Shown here: one piece after another, positions 32,055 through 42,576 of the stretch
How positions within the stretch are numbered: the first letter of the stretch is position 1
Layout of the letters: each line of letters opens with the position of its first letter
Notes under the pieces: model-generated
The model's input: only the letters and a program-made list of their open reading frames with translations
What the model was told of the DNA's origin: nothing
Databases searched by the model: none
Source of the DNA: Sciurus carolinensis
Lineage: Eukaryota > Chordata > Mammalia > Rodentia > Sciuridae
Assembly (NCBI RefSeq): GCF_902686445.1
Contig: NC_062216.1
Coordinates: forward strand, 15,273,084 to 15,337,083
Length of the DNA: 64,000 nucleotides
Direction: 5' to 3'
Made by a program: the position numbers and the translations under genes

Positions 32055-32400
32055 TCCTGGCTAATTGGGGAGGCTCTCCAGGCCTGATTTATGCAGACAC
32101 TCACACATTCTCCCACTGAATATTATTCTAATCAGACACCTCATTATTGGAAGCCTGCCTCCTCGGGCTGCCTGGACAGGGTTATTACAGGATATTATAC
32201 AGACCATTTGCATGGCCACCTTCAGGTCATTTCCATCACTTTAAGCTACTTACAGGCCCATTTTCTTCCCCATAATATTTGCCTAATTCGATTACTCTGC
32301 AGCCTCAGCTGGCTCCGAATGGAATCAGAAGTTACAATTGGGAGCAAAGTCAACTGGATCCCGACACACCCTCCATACTCTAGGGCCTACCTGGTTCCAA
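32055..32400. promoter_or_regulatory. Candidate conserved non-coding block
   Basis: Repeat-free block rich in homeodomain-type cores: GCTAATTGGGG, GAATATTATTCTAATCAG, CTCATTATTGG, GCCTAATTCGATTACTC and a GGTTATTACAGG stretch, with CATTTGCATGG (octamer-like). Density of TAAT/ATTA cores is well above neighbouring sequence. Interpretation as an enhancer is inference; conservation was not tested. Confidence 0.35.
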
Positions 32401-32636
32401 GTGACCACTGACAGAACCATGCTCCAGATCCACCAGGGGCACTTCTGAGTCAGGTGAGAAGGGAACCGCGGAGGGAAAAGGGTAACTTCCTGGATAGACC
32501 AAGATTTTAGAGTTCCGGATGATACCCAGGATCCTTTCCTGGCTCTGATTTAGAATTTCATTTGGAGCCCCCTCTACTTCTCCGTCGTTAACCCTTAAAG
32601 TCTTTTTTAAAAAAATTGATTGATCGCATCAAGCTA

Positions 32637-32755
32637 TGTGAGGGCAAAGGCTCTGCTTATCTTCTTGGTCTTTGTGTCCCCAATATCTGGAACAGGGCCC
32701 AATGTATACTACTCAATCCATAACTGGATAAATATTTGTTGATTGACTGATGGAG
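32637..32755 (+). repeat. L2 3' end remnant
   Basis: GAGGGCAAAGGCTCTGCTTA, GTGTCCCCAATATCTGGAAC, AGGGCCCAATGTATACTACT and AATATTTGTTGATTGACTGA follow the usual L2 tail (CCCCAGTGCCTAGCACAGTG..., AATAAATATTTGTTGAATG). Confidence 0.7.
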
Positions 32756-32957
32756 GAAATGACTTGTTACTGCAGTTAGCCATTTTCTGCTAGGAATGTC
32801 TATATCTGTAGTGAGTCTTGACTTGGTCAAAAGTCCTGTTCCTTTTATGCTGTTTGCAAACTTCCTGGGTCTGGCTTTGAAGGGTCCTGCCTGATATGTC
32901 CAATCATGTCCTGACTCTGTGCTGGGTGAGAAGTCTGGGAGCATAAAACTCTGTAGC

Positions 32958-33252
32958 AGGGGGAAGGAGGGTGGGGGAATTGTTGATCAATGGGGACTAA
33001 GTGAAGTTCTGGTGCACTATTGCTCAGTAGGGAGACTATAGATAACGATTATGCACTGTGTATTTCAAAAAGCTAGAAGAAAGGATTCTGAGTGTTTTTG
33101 CCCTAAAGAAATGATAAATGTTTGAGGAGATAGATGTATTTGACCTGATTTGAACATTTCACAATGCGTCAATGAATTGAGCATCACAGAGTAACACATT
33201 AAAGTGTAATATTTAGTTTTTGTGTATTAATTAAGTAGAAAATAAAAAAAGT
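32958..33252 (+). mobile_element. LINE-1 3' UTR fragment with A-rich tail
   Basis: TGTTGATCAATGGGGACTAA, GGGAGACTATAGATAACGAT, TTTCAAAAAGCTAGAAGAAA, GAAATGATAAATGTTTGAGG and an AAATAAAAAAAG tail match the 3' UTR of older primate/rodent L1 families. Ends 30 bases before an LTR. Confidence 0.75.
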
Positions 33253-33284
33253 TCTTCACCTGAGGGACTCTTTGGATTGTCACT

Positions 33285-33632
33285 TGTATTAGTCGATTCT
33301 CCATTACTATAACAAAGTATATAAGACTGGGTGGTTTAAGAAGAAGAAAGGTTTATCTAACTCACACTTGTGAAGATTCAAGAGACATGGTGCTAGCCTC
33401 AGCTCAGCTCTGGTGACCACCTTGTGGTGAACGGTGTCACGGTGGGAGTGAGTGCAAGAAGGAGAGATCATGTGGCAAGATAGGAAGCCAGAGTGGGGAA
33501 GGGCCATAGGGACCTCACACTAGGTTCCACATCTTAAAGGTCCCACCATGTCTGAACATCATCACACAGAGGATCAAGCTTCCAACACAGGAACTTCTGG
33601 GGGTCATACATAAACCATTCCAGACCACAGCA
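33285..33632 (-). mobile_element. MaLR-type LTR, reverse orientation
   Basis: TGTATTAGTCGATTCTCCAT, ACTATAACAAAGTATATAAG, GGTTTATCTAACTCACACTT and, at the far end, ACACAGGAACTTCTGGGGGT and CCATTCCAGACC. Matches a reversed MST/MLT-type LTR. Confidence 0.78.
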
Positions 33633-33660
33633 CAGGTTGTTTTACTGGTGTTCTTTGGCG

Positions 33661-33748
33661 GGCTGTGGTGCTGCTGAACATTGTATGCACACAGGACAAC
33701 CTCTTACAACAAAAAAATATCCAGTCCAAACATCAGTAGGGCCAGGGT
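33661..33748 (+). mobile_element. MER5A-like fragment (hAT-Charlie)
   Basis: GTGCTGCTGAACATTGTATG, CACACAGGACAACCTCTTAC and AACAAAAAAATATCCAGTCC follow the 3' half of MER5A. A more complete copy lies at 44488. Confidence 0.7.
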
Positions 33749-35784
33749 CGCCTGGAGTTACCCCAACACAGTTAGCAGAAGGGGGTGTGTGTCAGGATTC
33801 CTTCATGGTCAGTTGAATTCTGCTGGCGCTTGAAGGGGACTTTTATGTAACACCTCCTCTTCCCTGGCCATGTTCTGAACCATCAGACAGAAGGAGATAA
33901 AAATACCTCTTATTACTGAGAAAACTGTGGGAGAATGGAGTTTAGTGCAGAGATCGCCAACTCTACACTCCTGAATTGGACTTACTCATCTCTCTTGAAA
34001 ACACATGCTTCCAGATACAGCCTGACACGGCAGAGAGAGAGGACACCCACTACTTTGAGTTATGTGTGCCCCACTGTGATAAACTCTTGCCCCCAGTGGC
34101 AGTCAGTGTGGCCCCAACTTAATGATGGTCCAGGGTCTCTGCTGCCCGCCTCTCACCCTCAATCATGTTCGTGGTTCTGCCGCTGGCTCCAGGAGCAGAG
34201 GGGCCTGGCCTTGGCTGAGGCGCATGGCTGAGGCGCATGGGTTTGCTCTCCTAATCTTAAGGAGGAGACAGCAGACACAGTCCCATTTTGTCACAAATCT
34301 CAAAGGAACCACGGTTGCCCAAGTAGTATGGGAAGGTGCCATGCAGGGACCATAAGGTGGGCAAGCGCTACCTTAGAACCGTGGGGTGGGGGCGGGGCAG
34401 GGCAGTTGTGAGTCTCCTCTGGGTCCAGGGCCCACACACTTGGCTGTTAGCAGAGGCCTGTGGATTTGGGCCCAGAAGAATAGTTATTTTAAAAATATTT
34501 AGGCAATTTTAGCATTAATAACATTTTTTATATCATAAAAGCAATAAATATTCATTTTAGAAAATCGAAAAATAGATAAATCGCAAGAAGGACATTCAAT
34601 CTCCTGAAAAATGCCTTAGCCCACATGCAACCATTGATACCACTTTTGGAGTTTGGGGTTCAGATATGGTCACGTTGATCCCCTCCTCATGTCAGTAAAT
34701 CTAGCATCTCCACTTTGGGCCTCCCGCCCCTTCCGTCCCTGGCAGTTTACACAGGCTGCAGAGGTCAACTTGATCTCAAGGTCGGGCAGAATGGAAACTC
34801 AAGAGGAAGAGCCCAGACTGAAGGGCAGTCCTGGACCTGGATTCCCAGTTTGCAGCCCCGTTAGTTCATACAAACCTTAATGGTTTCCCCAGTGCTTGAG
34901 AATATGCCCCGTAGGTGTCCAGAGAGGCTGTTGTCCCCAGTCTTGTGCTCTCTTGGAATTTAACAAGGAGGTTTGACTCAGCCTTGGAGGTGGCTTCCTG
35001 CAGGGAGGTTAGGGACCCAGGTTGCCATGAATCACAACTTACATGGAGTTGTGGGTGGCTGGACCTCTGGTAGGGTAGCTTCTACATTCTGGAGGACAGT
35101 GTGTTGGGTGATAATTCTGGAATGAAGGAAGAGAAACCAGTGCCTGTTAAAGGACATGGAAGCTGGGACAATGGGCACCTCAGTGGTGCCTATCTTGGGC
35201 TGACTTTGGAATATATAACCTTCCTAGCCCTTTTGTGATCTTCAGGTGGGACAGGAGCCCTCCAAATCATGAGTGAGATGGAATTTTTTTGCCAATCCTT
35301 GAAGATGGGGTCTTATAGCCGAGTTGGATTTGATTTAGACACATGATAACGTGGCATTGCTTGTATCTGAGTGCTGCAGAACAAATTTATACCTCGGGTT
35401 ATATTGGGCCGTAACAAACATTTTCATCTTAGTCTAGGAGGTGAAAACTCAGTTCTTTCCTGTGACAACCAAGTGGGGAGGAAATGTGTCCAAGTAGATA
35501 TTTTTACATGATGAAGACCAACTGGGAAAGGGACCAACGAGAACCAGCCAAAGACAGAGGAGGGGAAGGAGAGCTGAGGGAGCCCACTCCCCGCCAGCCA
35601 GGCCTGTCCCCATCAGCCAGAGTCTTGAGGATCACCCTGTCCCACTGTAGCCCCCCAGGCTTGTGAGGAGAGGATCACACGTGCAGGGGACTGGGGAGTC
35701 ACTCTAGGCTTCTCTGGCTTGTGACCTCTTAATTCTACAACCTTTGTATTTTCAGACAACCATACTACCCAACCCTCATGCCTG
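33749..35784. other. Unassigned intergenic sequence
   Basis: No gene recognised. The AT-rich stretch 34480-34640 (AAAAGCAATAAATATTCATT, TAGAAAATCGAAAAATAG) is probably an old LINE or DNA element I cannot name. A 13-base unit GCTGAGGCGCATG is tandemly doubled near 34216. Confidence 0.4.
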
Positions 35785-36312
35785 AACCCTTTCATTTTAT
35801 AGTGAAATATTTCAAGAATATTTCCAATTACATAAGGAACATCCATTCATCTATCACTTGGTTTTATCATATTTTAAGATCTTGCCCTATTGGTTTCAGA
35901 TCTTTTTTTAAAAAAAATAAAATATTACAAATTCAGTATAGGTTCTCTGAATAACCCCCAGCCCCGCCTCAGCCCCTGCCCCCCTTCTTCCTCTGCGGTA
36001 ATCGCTCTTCTGAATTTGGAGTTTGTCATCTTCATACTTTTATACTTTTGATACGTATGTGTCTCCATAAACTCCCCTCCCACATACACCTACACATCAA
36101 CTTCGGGTACTTTAAAGTGCATATAGATAGCATTATACTGTATAAATCTGCAACTTGCTTCCCCCCTCAACATTACTGAGGATTTTCCAGTAATGTTGTA
36201 ATTCTGGTTCATTCATTTTAGCTGCTATGTAATATTCATGGTCTGACATGCTAAAAGTTATTTGTCCAATCTTCTGATGATGGATGTTTAGATTTTTTTT
36301 TTCATTGTTCTT
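35785..36312 (-). mobile_element. Old LINE-1-like fragment, reverse orientation, part 1
   Basis: ATCACTTGGTTTTATCATAT, GCTGCTATGTAATATTCATG, TTTGTCCAATCTTCTGATGA and GGATGTTTAGATTTTTTTTT match reversed L1M/HAL1-like sequence. It probably continues at 36805 after an interruption. Confidence 0.55.
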
Positions 36313-36325
36313 CTTTCTGGTGCCT

Positions 36326-36387
36326 CCTCTTTCAGGCACCCAGGGCCTTAACCTTGCCCCTTAACTACTTGCACAGAGTCCAGTTTC
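36326..36387 (+). repeat. 62 bp duplication, copy 1
   Basis: CCTCTTTCAGGCACCCAGGG, CCTTAACCTTGCCCC, then AACTACTTGCACAGAGTCCA and GTTTC; recurs at 37525 with one substitution. It lies in the block that interrupts the LINE-1 fragments. Confidence 0.88.
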
Positions 36388-36467
36388 TTCTTGGGCACCT
36401 GAGCATTCACCTGTGCAAGGAGACATGGGTCTCCTTATGCTGTGGCTATGAGAGGCCTTCTGGAATA

Positions 36468-36654
36468 TACAGTAATCCCCCCTTGTCCTTGGAGGATATG
36501 TTCCAAGACCTCCAGTGGATGCTGGACAGTCATAACTGATAATAAAATAGAGCAGTATATAGTACCAAAAGTTATCTAAAACTGATGCATTGTCTATTTC
36601 TGGAATTTTCTGTTTAATATTTTTGGTCCACGATTGACCATGGGTAGCTAAAAC
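36468..36654 (+). mobile_element. Tigger-like DNA transposon relic
   Basis: TACAGTAATCCCCCTTGTCC, ATATGTTCCAAGACCTCCAG, AATAAAATAGAGCAGTATAT and GGTCCACGATTGACCATGGG follow the plan of non-autonomous Tigger elements (CAGT...CCC termini, GTTCCAAGACC, GACCATGGTTGACC). Confidence 0.6.
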
Positions 36655-36804
36655 GGTGAGAAGTGGGCACTGCTACGCAGGCAGGAGCTGGTTGCTGGGT
36701 TGGAGGGGTGCATCTTCTGTGTTGGCAGAGGGAGCCGAATTGTCCCTTCAGGGGACGTCAACCAAACAGTGCATGAGGCTATCCATTAGTTCACAACACT
36801 TGAC

Positions 36805-37135
36805 ATTGTCAGACTTAAATTTTTTTATAAATCTGGTGTGTATAAAACTAGCTGGTTGTTTTGATTTGTATTTCAACATTACTAGTGAGGTTGAACACCT
36901 TTTAATGATCATTGGTACTTGACCTCCTGTGAACTATCTATCCATGTTCTTTGTCCATCTTCCCATTGGGGTGTTTGTCTTTTCCGTCTTGGTCGGTAGG
37001 GATTTCATGTACGTTCTGAATACGTAAGTCTATCTTCAGTCACATGTACGCAGCTACCTTCTCCCAGCCTCTGACTAATCCTTTCATTTGTTTATGCAAT
37101 CTCTTCTGTAAAAGTTTTTCTCTCTCTCTTTTTTT
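36805..37135 (-). mobile_element. Old LINE-1 fragment, reverse orientation, part 2
   Basis: TGTTTTGATTTGTATTTCAA, CATTACTAGTGAGGTTGAAC, ACCTTTTAATGATCATTGG, CCCATTGGGGTGTTTGTCTT and CTACCTTCTCCCAGCCTCTG match reversed L1 ORF2-end sequence. Frames are broken. Confidence 0.8.
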
Positions 37136-37328
37136 AAAAAAAATAACCATTTTCCTTTTCCAAGGGGAAGCCGGGGTAAGGGATAGGGATGGGGAAGGAG
37201 CTGTGGGGACAAGGCTGTGGCAGGTGTGAAGAGGTCAGGGAGGGTGGGACTCTGTGACCTCAGTTGCTTGGTATTTACTAGAGGCCTGTGGGTTCAGTAG
37301 GTGGCTGCTCGGAAGTCCTGCTAACTCG

Positions 37329-37434
37329 GGTGACCATATAGTTTTCCACTCAAACTGGGACAGTCTTGAGAGTAGGGAAAACTGAAAACCACAGGGGACA
37401 ACTGAAGGAATCTGGGACTGTCTCAAGCAGGACC
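37329..37434 (+). mobile_element. Ancient DNA-element relic (family uncertain)
   Basis: GTGACCATATAGTTTTCCAC, TCAAACTGGGACAGTCTTGA and CTGGGACTGTCTCAAGCAGG resemble an old mammalian MER-type element whose two ends are near-mirror images (GTGACCATAT... CAGGAC...). Confidence 0.4.
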
Positions 37435-37524
37435 CAAGGTTGCTGCTTCTGGGCCCTAGACTCCTGCCAGTCTCCACCGCACCTCTGTGCACCCCTTCTT
37501 CCCACTGTCCGGGAGGCTTTGGGG

Positions 37525-37586
37525 CCTCTTTCAGGCACCCAGGGCCTTAACCTTGCCCCTCAACTACTTGCACAGAGTCCAGTTTC
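37525..37586 (+). repeat. 62 bp duplication, copy 2
   Basis: Same unit as 36326, about 1.2 kb downstream, one substitution (C for T after GCCCCT). A CTTCTTGGTCACC match to copy 1's CTTCTTGGGCACC occurs about 35 bases further on, as if copy 1 carries a small deletion. Confidence 0.88.
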
Positions 37587-38911
37587 CTCTGTACAAATCC
37601 TACTCCACACAGGTCCCTTCTTGGTCACCCAGGCTTAGAGTCCACTCCACTCTGTGTCCCTATGGCATTTCCTCTACATTGTCATTTGGACATGAGACGT
37701 GTAACCTTTGTGTGGACGGCCTCTCCCTGTTAGCTTGGAAGGACCTTGGAAATGGGGACATGGGTTACCCTTCTCTGCCTCTGTCCTTCACGGAGGGTCG
37801 CTACACTACTGTGTTCCCCCAGTCAGTTCTGCGGCTGAGGTGGGAAGAGGGAGGTTTTCCTCTCTGAGGGGAGTGGTTTTTTTTTGAAGTCATTTCTCTC
37901 AGCAGCACAGGGTGGTTACTGCCCTCCTTACCATGGCTAATCCATTCCTCCATTTCTGCCGTCAGCTCTCCTCTGTGGAGGCTGCTGTTGGGGCAGGTTT
38001 CTGGAAGCCTGCATATTACAGAGTGGAGCACATCAGCATGCCAAAGTGTACATTCAAGCTTGAAGATAAGCATCTCGTCATAATGCCCAGCAGAGGCCTC
38101 TAATTTCAGGGATGCATACATTGTGGCATAATTAAGAGGGAAGGCCTGTCCTTGGGAAAGATTTGTGAAAGGGATTTGTAATTGCAAGAACATAGAATTA
38201 GTTTGAAGGAGACTTGACTCTCGTGATCATCTCTAGGACTTCTTTATCAATTCGTGGCCAGATGATGTTGCTCTCAAGTGGTGAGCAATTGGCTATCAGA
38301 ACTCTCTGGCATTGTGTGGCCAGGCCTAGCCCCAGTGGGGAGAGGGGAAGCAGCACTGGCCAGAGATGGACTATGCTTATAACATTCCAGTGTGGCCTTA
38401 GAGGTCAATAATGGCTTGACATGCCTGGAAGCAATGTTAGGATGGTCAATCCAAAACCCTGGATATTTTCCTAGTAGGAGTTATATTGGTTTTGAGGTTG
38501 TTGCTTTTCGTATAAGCAAGTGGCCCCTTGAAGGCTGGAAGCTATTGCTTTGTTTTGAGAGTAAACACATCCAGGGTGGCAGAGCCACTGTCATGTGGAA
38601 GGAGAGGCACAGGGGTGGCTAACTAGAACAGCAATGACACGGCAGTCCTAGGAAGTGACCCCGAGGTCCCTTTCCACGTTTCTCTTCACTCAGGACAGCT
38701 CATACGTGTAGATGGTGTGGGACTCATGGAGGCCTCTTATGAATTTATCTTCTGTTGATTTCAAGACCAGGGCAATTTCAGTGTACCGTTCCCCACCTGG
38801 AGGAAGTTCTAGGGAAAGTGCAAGTCCTACCTTTGAAGGTGCTCAAGTACAGATGTCCTTCAATGAATGATAATTCCTTGAGGATTCTTGGCAGTATTTC
38901 TGGGGATTCAC
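37587..38911. other. Unassigned sequence with candidate regulatory block
   Basis: No gene recognised. Repeat-free at 37960-38215, where TAATT-type cores cluster. The remainder has short open frames only. Confidence 0.4.
38000..38215. promoter_or_regulatory. Candidate conserved non-coding block (low confidence)
   Basis: Repeat-free sequence with GGCATAATTAAGAGGG, CTCTAATTTCAGG, GGGATTTGTAATTGCAAG and AGAATTAGTTTG. Four homeodomain-type cores lie within about 120 bases. No conservation test was possible. Confidence 0.28.
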
Positions 38912-39050
38912 TATTTTTTTTATTTGTTTGTTTTTGAGATAGGGGTCACACTATGTTGCCCAGTCTGATCTTGAACTCCTGGGCTCAAGCAATACTCTTG
39001 CCTCGGCCTTCAGAGTAGCTGGAACTACACGGGCACAGAACACCTTGCTG
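38912..39050 (-). mobile_element. B1/7SL-like SINE half, reverse orientation, diverged
   Basis: TTTTTGAGATAGGGGTCACA, CTATGTTGCCCAGTCTGATC, TTGAACTCCTGGGCTCAAGC and GAGTAGCTGGAACTACACGG. Only the 7SL-derived part is present. Confidence 0.8.
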
Positions 39051-39057
39051 GTTTGGA

Positions 39058-39063
<6 letters not shown>

Positions 39064-39088
<25 letters not shown>
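39064..39088. repeat. (TC)n microsatellite
   Basis: About 12 TC units directly preceding the next SINE. Confidence 0.9.
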
Positions 39089-39283
39089 CCAGGGATTGAA
39101 CCCAGGGGTGTTTAATCACTGAGTTACATCTCCAGCCCCTTTTTAAGTTTTTATTTTGAAAGACAGTGTCTTGCTAATTTGCTTAGGGCCTTTCTAAGTT
39201 GCTGAGTCTGGCTTTGAACTTGAGAGCCTCCTGCCTCAGCCTTCTGAGTACCTGGGACTACAGGCAAGCGCCACCTCACTGCT
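39088..39283 (-). mobile_element. Dimeric B1-ID SINE, reverse orientation
   Basis: CCCAGGGATTGAACCCAGGG, CTGAGTTACATCTCCAGCCC, AGTTGCTGAGTCTGGCTTTG and CTCCTGCCTCAGCCTTCTGA, ending CTACAGGCAAGCGCCACCTC. Its last about 35 bases are included in the 167 bp duplication. Confidence 0.92.
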
Positions 39284-39416
39284 TTGAATTCCCTCTTAAT
39301 AGACTGGGGCAAAATCCCACCAGAGTGCAGAGCTGAGTTTCTGCTGGCTGTGTACAGACAAGTTACACTGGGCAACATGTCTTCATTAGAGGGCACTGCG
39401 GTTTCCACAAAGTCCT
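39250..39416 (+). repeat. 167 bp duplication, copy 1
   Basis: Begins in the SINE end (ACCTGGGACTACAGGCAAGC) and runs through CTCTTAATAGACTGGGGC, GCTGGCTGTGTACAGACAAG and GGGCACTGCGGTTTCCACAA to AGTCCT. Ten mismatches to copy 2 by hand count, about 94% identity. Confidence 0.92.
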
Positions 39417-39547
39417 CATGAGCCATTGGGCATCAGCCTCAGCAGTAACCCTGGGCTTAGGCGGTGTTTCCAGATGGCCGGATTTAATGATATCCCATGT
39501 TGTCTTTTCAAATCGCTTTAACATTTGCATTCTAAAGTTATTTATGT

Positions 39548-39665
39548 ATTCATTCATCAAACATTGGGGATAGTTGCTGGGGATACAGCAAAGCGCAAGT
39601 CACGCCAGGTCCCTGCCGTTGTGAGGCTTGCAGCTGAGCGGTGGAGACAGATAGTCAACAATGAA
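39548..39665 (-). repeat. L2/MIR-family remnant
   Basis: GTATTCATTCATCAAACATT, GGGGATAGTTGCTGGGGATA, CAGCAAAGCGCAAGTCACG and CCCTGCCGTTGTGAGGCTTG fit the common reversed L2 motif order (GCTGGGGATACAGCAGTGAA, CCCTGCCCTCATGGAGCTT). Confidence 0.65.
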
Positions 39666-39916
39666 GCATGATAAGGGTTGTGAAAGGGGAAGGAAGGCCA
39701 AGTGGGGTGCTTATCGCAAGGTGGCCTTGGACCTGGTTTTTCTCTGAGATGTTGCCTCTCCGAGGGGATCCGAGGAAATCTGCTGCACCATCCTCTGCCT
39801 TCTCAAGAGGCTGTGACCCTGTCCCTGTGGCTTCAGTTGGAGGGGTCACCCTGCAGGTCCCTGCTGGGAAGGCATGCTCCCTGGTTCTTGAGGGACCCCA
39901 AGACCAGCTCACAGCT

Positions 39917-40083
39917 ACCTGGGACTACAGGCATGTGCCACCTCACTGCTTTGGATTCCCTCTTAATAGACTGGGACAAAATCCCACCAGAGTGTAGAGC
40001 TGAGTTGTTGCTGGCTGTGTACAGACAAGTTACACTAGGCAACATGTCTTCATCAGGGGGCACTGCGGTTTCCACAAAGTCCT
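39917..40083 (+). repeat. 167 bp duplication, copy 2
   Basis: Same segment as 39250, 667 bases downstream, including the 35-base SINE end but not the rest of the SINE. Orientation is the same as copy 1. Confidence 0.92.
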
Positions 40084-40633
40084 GGGAATTCCCAACTGGG
40101 AATGCCACACAGTCATCTGAACGCCACCTCATGACCTGACAGGTGAAGATAAAGACCCCCGAGTTCCCCAGTGGGGTCTGAACAGTGGGTGCTTTTGGAG
40201 TTGACCTTCTTCTGCAGGAATCTGTCCTTAAGCCTCTGGACCCACTAGAAGCATGTCGTGGTGCCCTGGACTGGGGTTGCTGTCTTTGGATACAGGCAGG
40301 TTTCTGGAGCTGGTGACCTCAGTCCTGCCACCCACACAAGCACGTGCCCTCCACATGCTGCATTGTGGGGATGGCAGAAGCCACTTCTGGTATGCCTGAG
40401 AGAGGGGTTGTCACAAGAGCCAAGCACCCTTGTTGAGGACTCTTTCGCATTGTGCCAAAGCTTTGCCTATGTTAGTCCATTTCCACGAATATTAAACAGA
40501 CTCAGCTTCTCCTATAAGGTGACTCAGTAATCCATGCAGAAAGCTTCTGCCACCAAATGTAGAGGTCCCCATACCAGATAGTAATACATTCTGCACAAGA
40601 CACCAGCAAGGTGTCCCCTGATTCAGTTCAATT

Positions 40634-40636
<3 letters not shown>
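40084..40636. other. Unassigned intergenic sequence
   Basis: No gene or named repeat. A 90-codon frame at 40258-40530 is unremarkable. Confidence 0.4.
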
Positions 40637-40665
<29 letters not shown>

Positions 40666-40871
40666 GTGGCAGGGGCTGGGAGGGTACTGGGAATTGAACC
40701 AGGGCCTTGTGCATGCTAGGCAAGCACTCTACCCCTGAGCCCCAGCCATTTGTAACAATTTTATTCTGAGACATGGTCTTGCTAAGTTGCCCGGGCTGGC
40801 CTTGAACTTGTGATCCTCCTGCCTCATTCTCCAAAGTAGCTGGGATTATAGTTGTGTGCCACCATGCCCAG
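40637..40871 (-). mobile_element. Dimeric B1-ID SINE with 29-base T tract, reverse orientation
   Basis: A 29-base T run (the reversed A tail) at 40637-40665, then GGTACTGGGAATTGAACCAG, GGCAAGCACTCTACCCCTGA, GCCCCAGCC, TTGCCCGGGCTGGCCTTGAA and CTGGGATTATAGTTGTGTG. TTCAATT occurs just outside both ends, a likely target duplication. The long pure tail suggests a young insertion. Confidence 0.96.
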
Positions 40872-41589
40872 TTTCAATTCAATTCTGACACTGTCTACAA
40901 TGTCAGATTCCATAGGTTGAGGACTCAGTCCTACCAGACTGTCCCCCTGACTCCTGATGCCAATTGAAAGCCTCACGTTGTTTTATCTGTGTTTCTGACC
41001 AATCAGCTATAAATTGGGGTTCCCACGATCCCCTCTTTGGTTTTGATTAATTTATTTGAGGGACTTCCTAACCCAGGGAAACACTTATGTTTACCAGTTT
41101 ATCATGAAGTATAGTGCAAACTCTAGAGATGAAGAGATGCCTTGGACAGGCAAGGGGGGAGGGGAGCAGAGCTTCCATCCTGTCTCTGAGCCACCATACT
41201 CTGTGTGTCCAGCTATCTGGAAGCTCCCCAGCCCTGTCCTTCTGGGTTTTATGTCAGTTTTATCACATGGTCATGATTGGTTGAATCATTGGCTCTTGGT
41301 GATCAACTCAATCTTTAGGTCCTTTCTCTAGTCCAGAGGTTGGGAGGTTCAGGGCTGAAAGTCCCAACCCTCTAATCCTGCCTTGATATTTCCAGGGTCT
41401 GGTCCTCTCCTCTTGCCTAGGATGATAGCCATCAGTCATTGCCATCAGCATACAAAGACACTTATCACTTTAGCATATTCCGAGGATTTTAGGAATTGTA
41501 TGGCAGGAAGCCAGAAGAAGATCAGATATATATTTCATGATTTCACATCATGAGATCCCAAAGTCTTTCAGTGCAGTTTCCTCTTGCTA
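40872..41589. other. Unassigned intergenic sequence
   Basis: No gene or named repeat recognised. Confidence 0.4.
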
Positions 41590-41700
41590 GTTCCATGTTC
41601 CAGAGAAGACACTTGAGACTCAGAGAGGCTGAGTTACTTGCTTTAGGCAGAGCAGCTCGTGACTGGCTGAGCTGGGACCTGACTGTAGGCTGGTCAGAGT
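41590..41700 (-). repeat. MIR-type SINE fragment, reverse orientation
   Basis: TTGAGACTCAGAGAGGCTGA, GTTACTTGCTTTAGGCAGAG and CTGAGCTGGGACCTGACTGT match the reversed MIR core. Confidence 0.65.
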
Positions 41701-41815
41701 CCACGCCCCAGGTTATTTGGCCACCCATGTCATGTGATCTTCTCCTGCAGCCTGCAGGGCACCCCCCAGCCTTTCCTTGAGCCCCATACATGTCAACCTC
41801 GATTCAGTTAAGAGA

Positions 41816-42576
41816 TGGTGGGTTTGTTTTCTGACACTATAACAAATACCTGAGATAATCAACCTATAAAGGGAAGAGTTTCATTTTGTCTCATGGTTTT
41901 AGAGGTTTCGTTTTAGCCCAGGATTAGGTGAACCCATTGCTTTTAGGCCTCTGCTGGGAATGCCAGATGGCAAAGGTAGGGAGTGAAGCAGCTTCTTTGA
42001 AATGAACAGCTCTGAATTGTTTTAGCTTCTGAACGTCCTCATACAGAGGATGGAGGCTGAGGGGCCACCCCCTGGCCTGGATGGGCACTGGGGAAACAGA
42101 TGTGACATGTTTCTGATGAACACAGCCAACCAAATCTATCTATGTGTATTTCCTGTCTCTTGTTCTGCTGTTCCCCCTCCTCTTAAAAAAGTTTTTCATG
42201 CTCCCGAATCCCTGAAGATGCGCTTTTGACAAAGAAAAAGGTCTCCTCTATCTTCCTCAACTGGCTTTGAATAAAACCTGCTTTCCCTCACTAATTGCCT
42301 TCTGAGCTATAGTGGAACACCATGCATGTAAAGCCCTTCCTCCCCAGTTTCAGGCATGCGTGGTGGAGCAAATCTGCTCACCTGATCACTAGCCAAGAAG
42401 CCAAAGAGGACCAGAGTGCGGCCTGGGTCCCACAATCCCTTTCACGGCCCTAAGGACCAAAGACGTTCCACTAGGTCCCATCTCCTGAAGGTTCTACCAC
42501 TTCCCTGAAGTGCAGCCTTGGGGACCAAGCCTTTAAACACTTGGACCTTTGGGAGAAATTTATGCAAATCACAGCA
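41816..42576 (-). mobile_element. MaLR-type LTR split by other sequence, reverse orientation
   Basis: The first part (41816 to about 42000) has GTTTGTTTTCTGACACTATA, ACAAATACCTGAGATAATCA. The last part (about 42340-42576) has CCTAAGGACCAAAGACGTTC, AGCCTTGGGGACCAAGCCTT and a terminal CAAATCACAGCA. The middle (about 42000-42330) looks like a different insertion. Boundaries are approximate. Confidence 0.5.
42140..42330 (+). mobile_element. Possible ERV LTR 3' part
   Basis: CCTCTTAAAAAAGTTTTTCA, GGCTTTGAATAAAACCTGCT and TTCCCTCACTAATTGCCTTC have the AATAAA plus pyrimidine-rich layout of a gammaretrovirus-like LTR R/U5 region. A non-coding relic. Family not identified. Confidence 0.35.
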
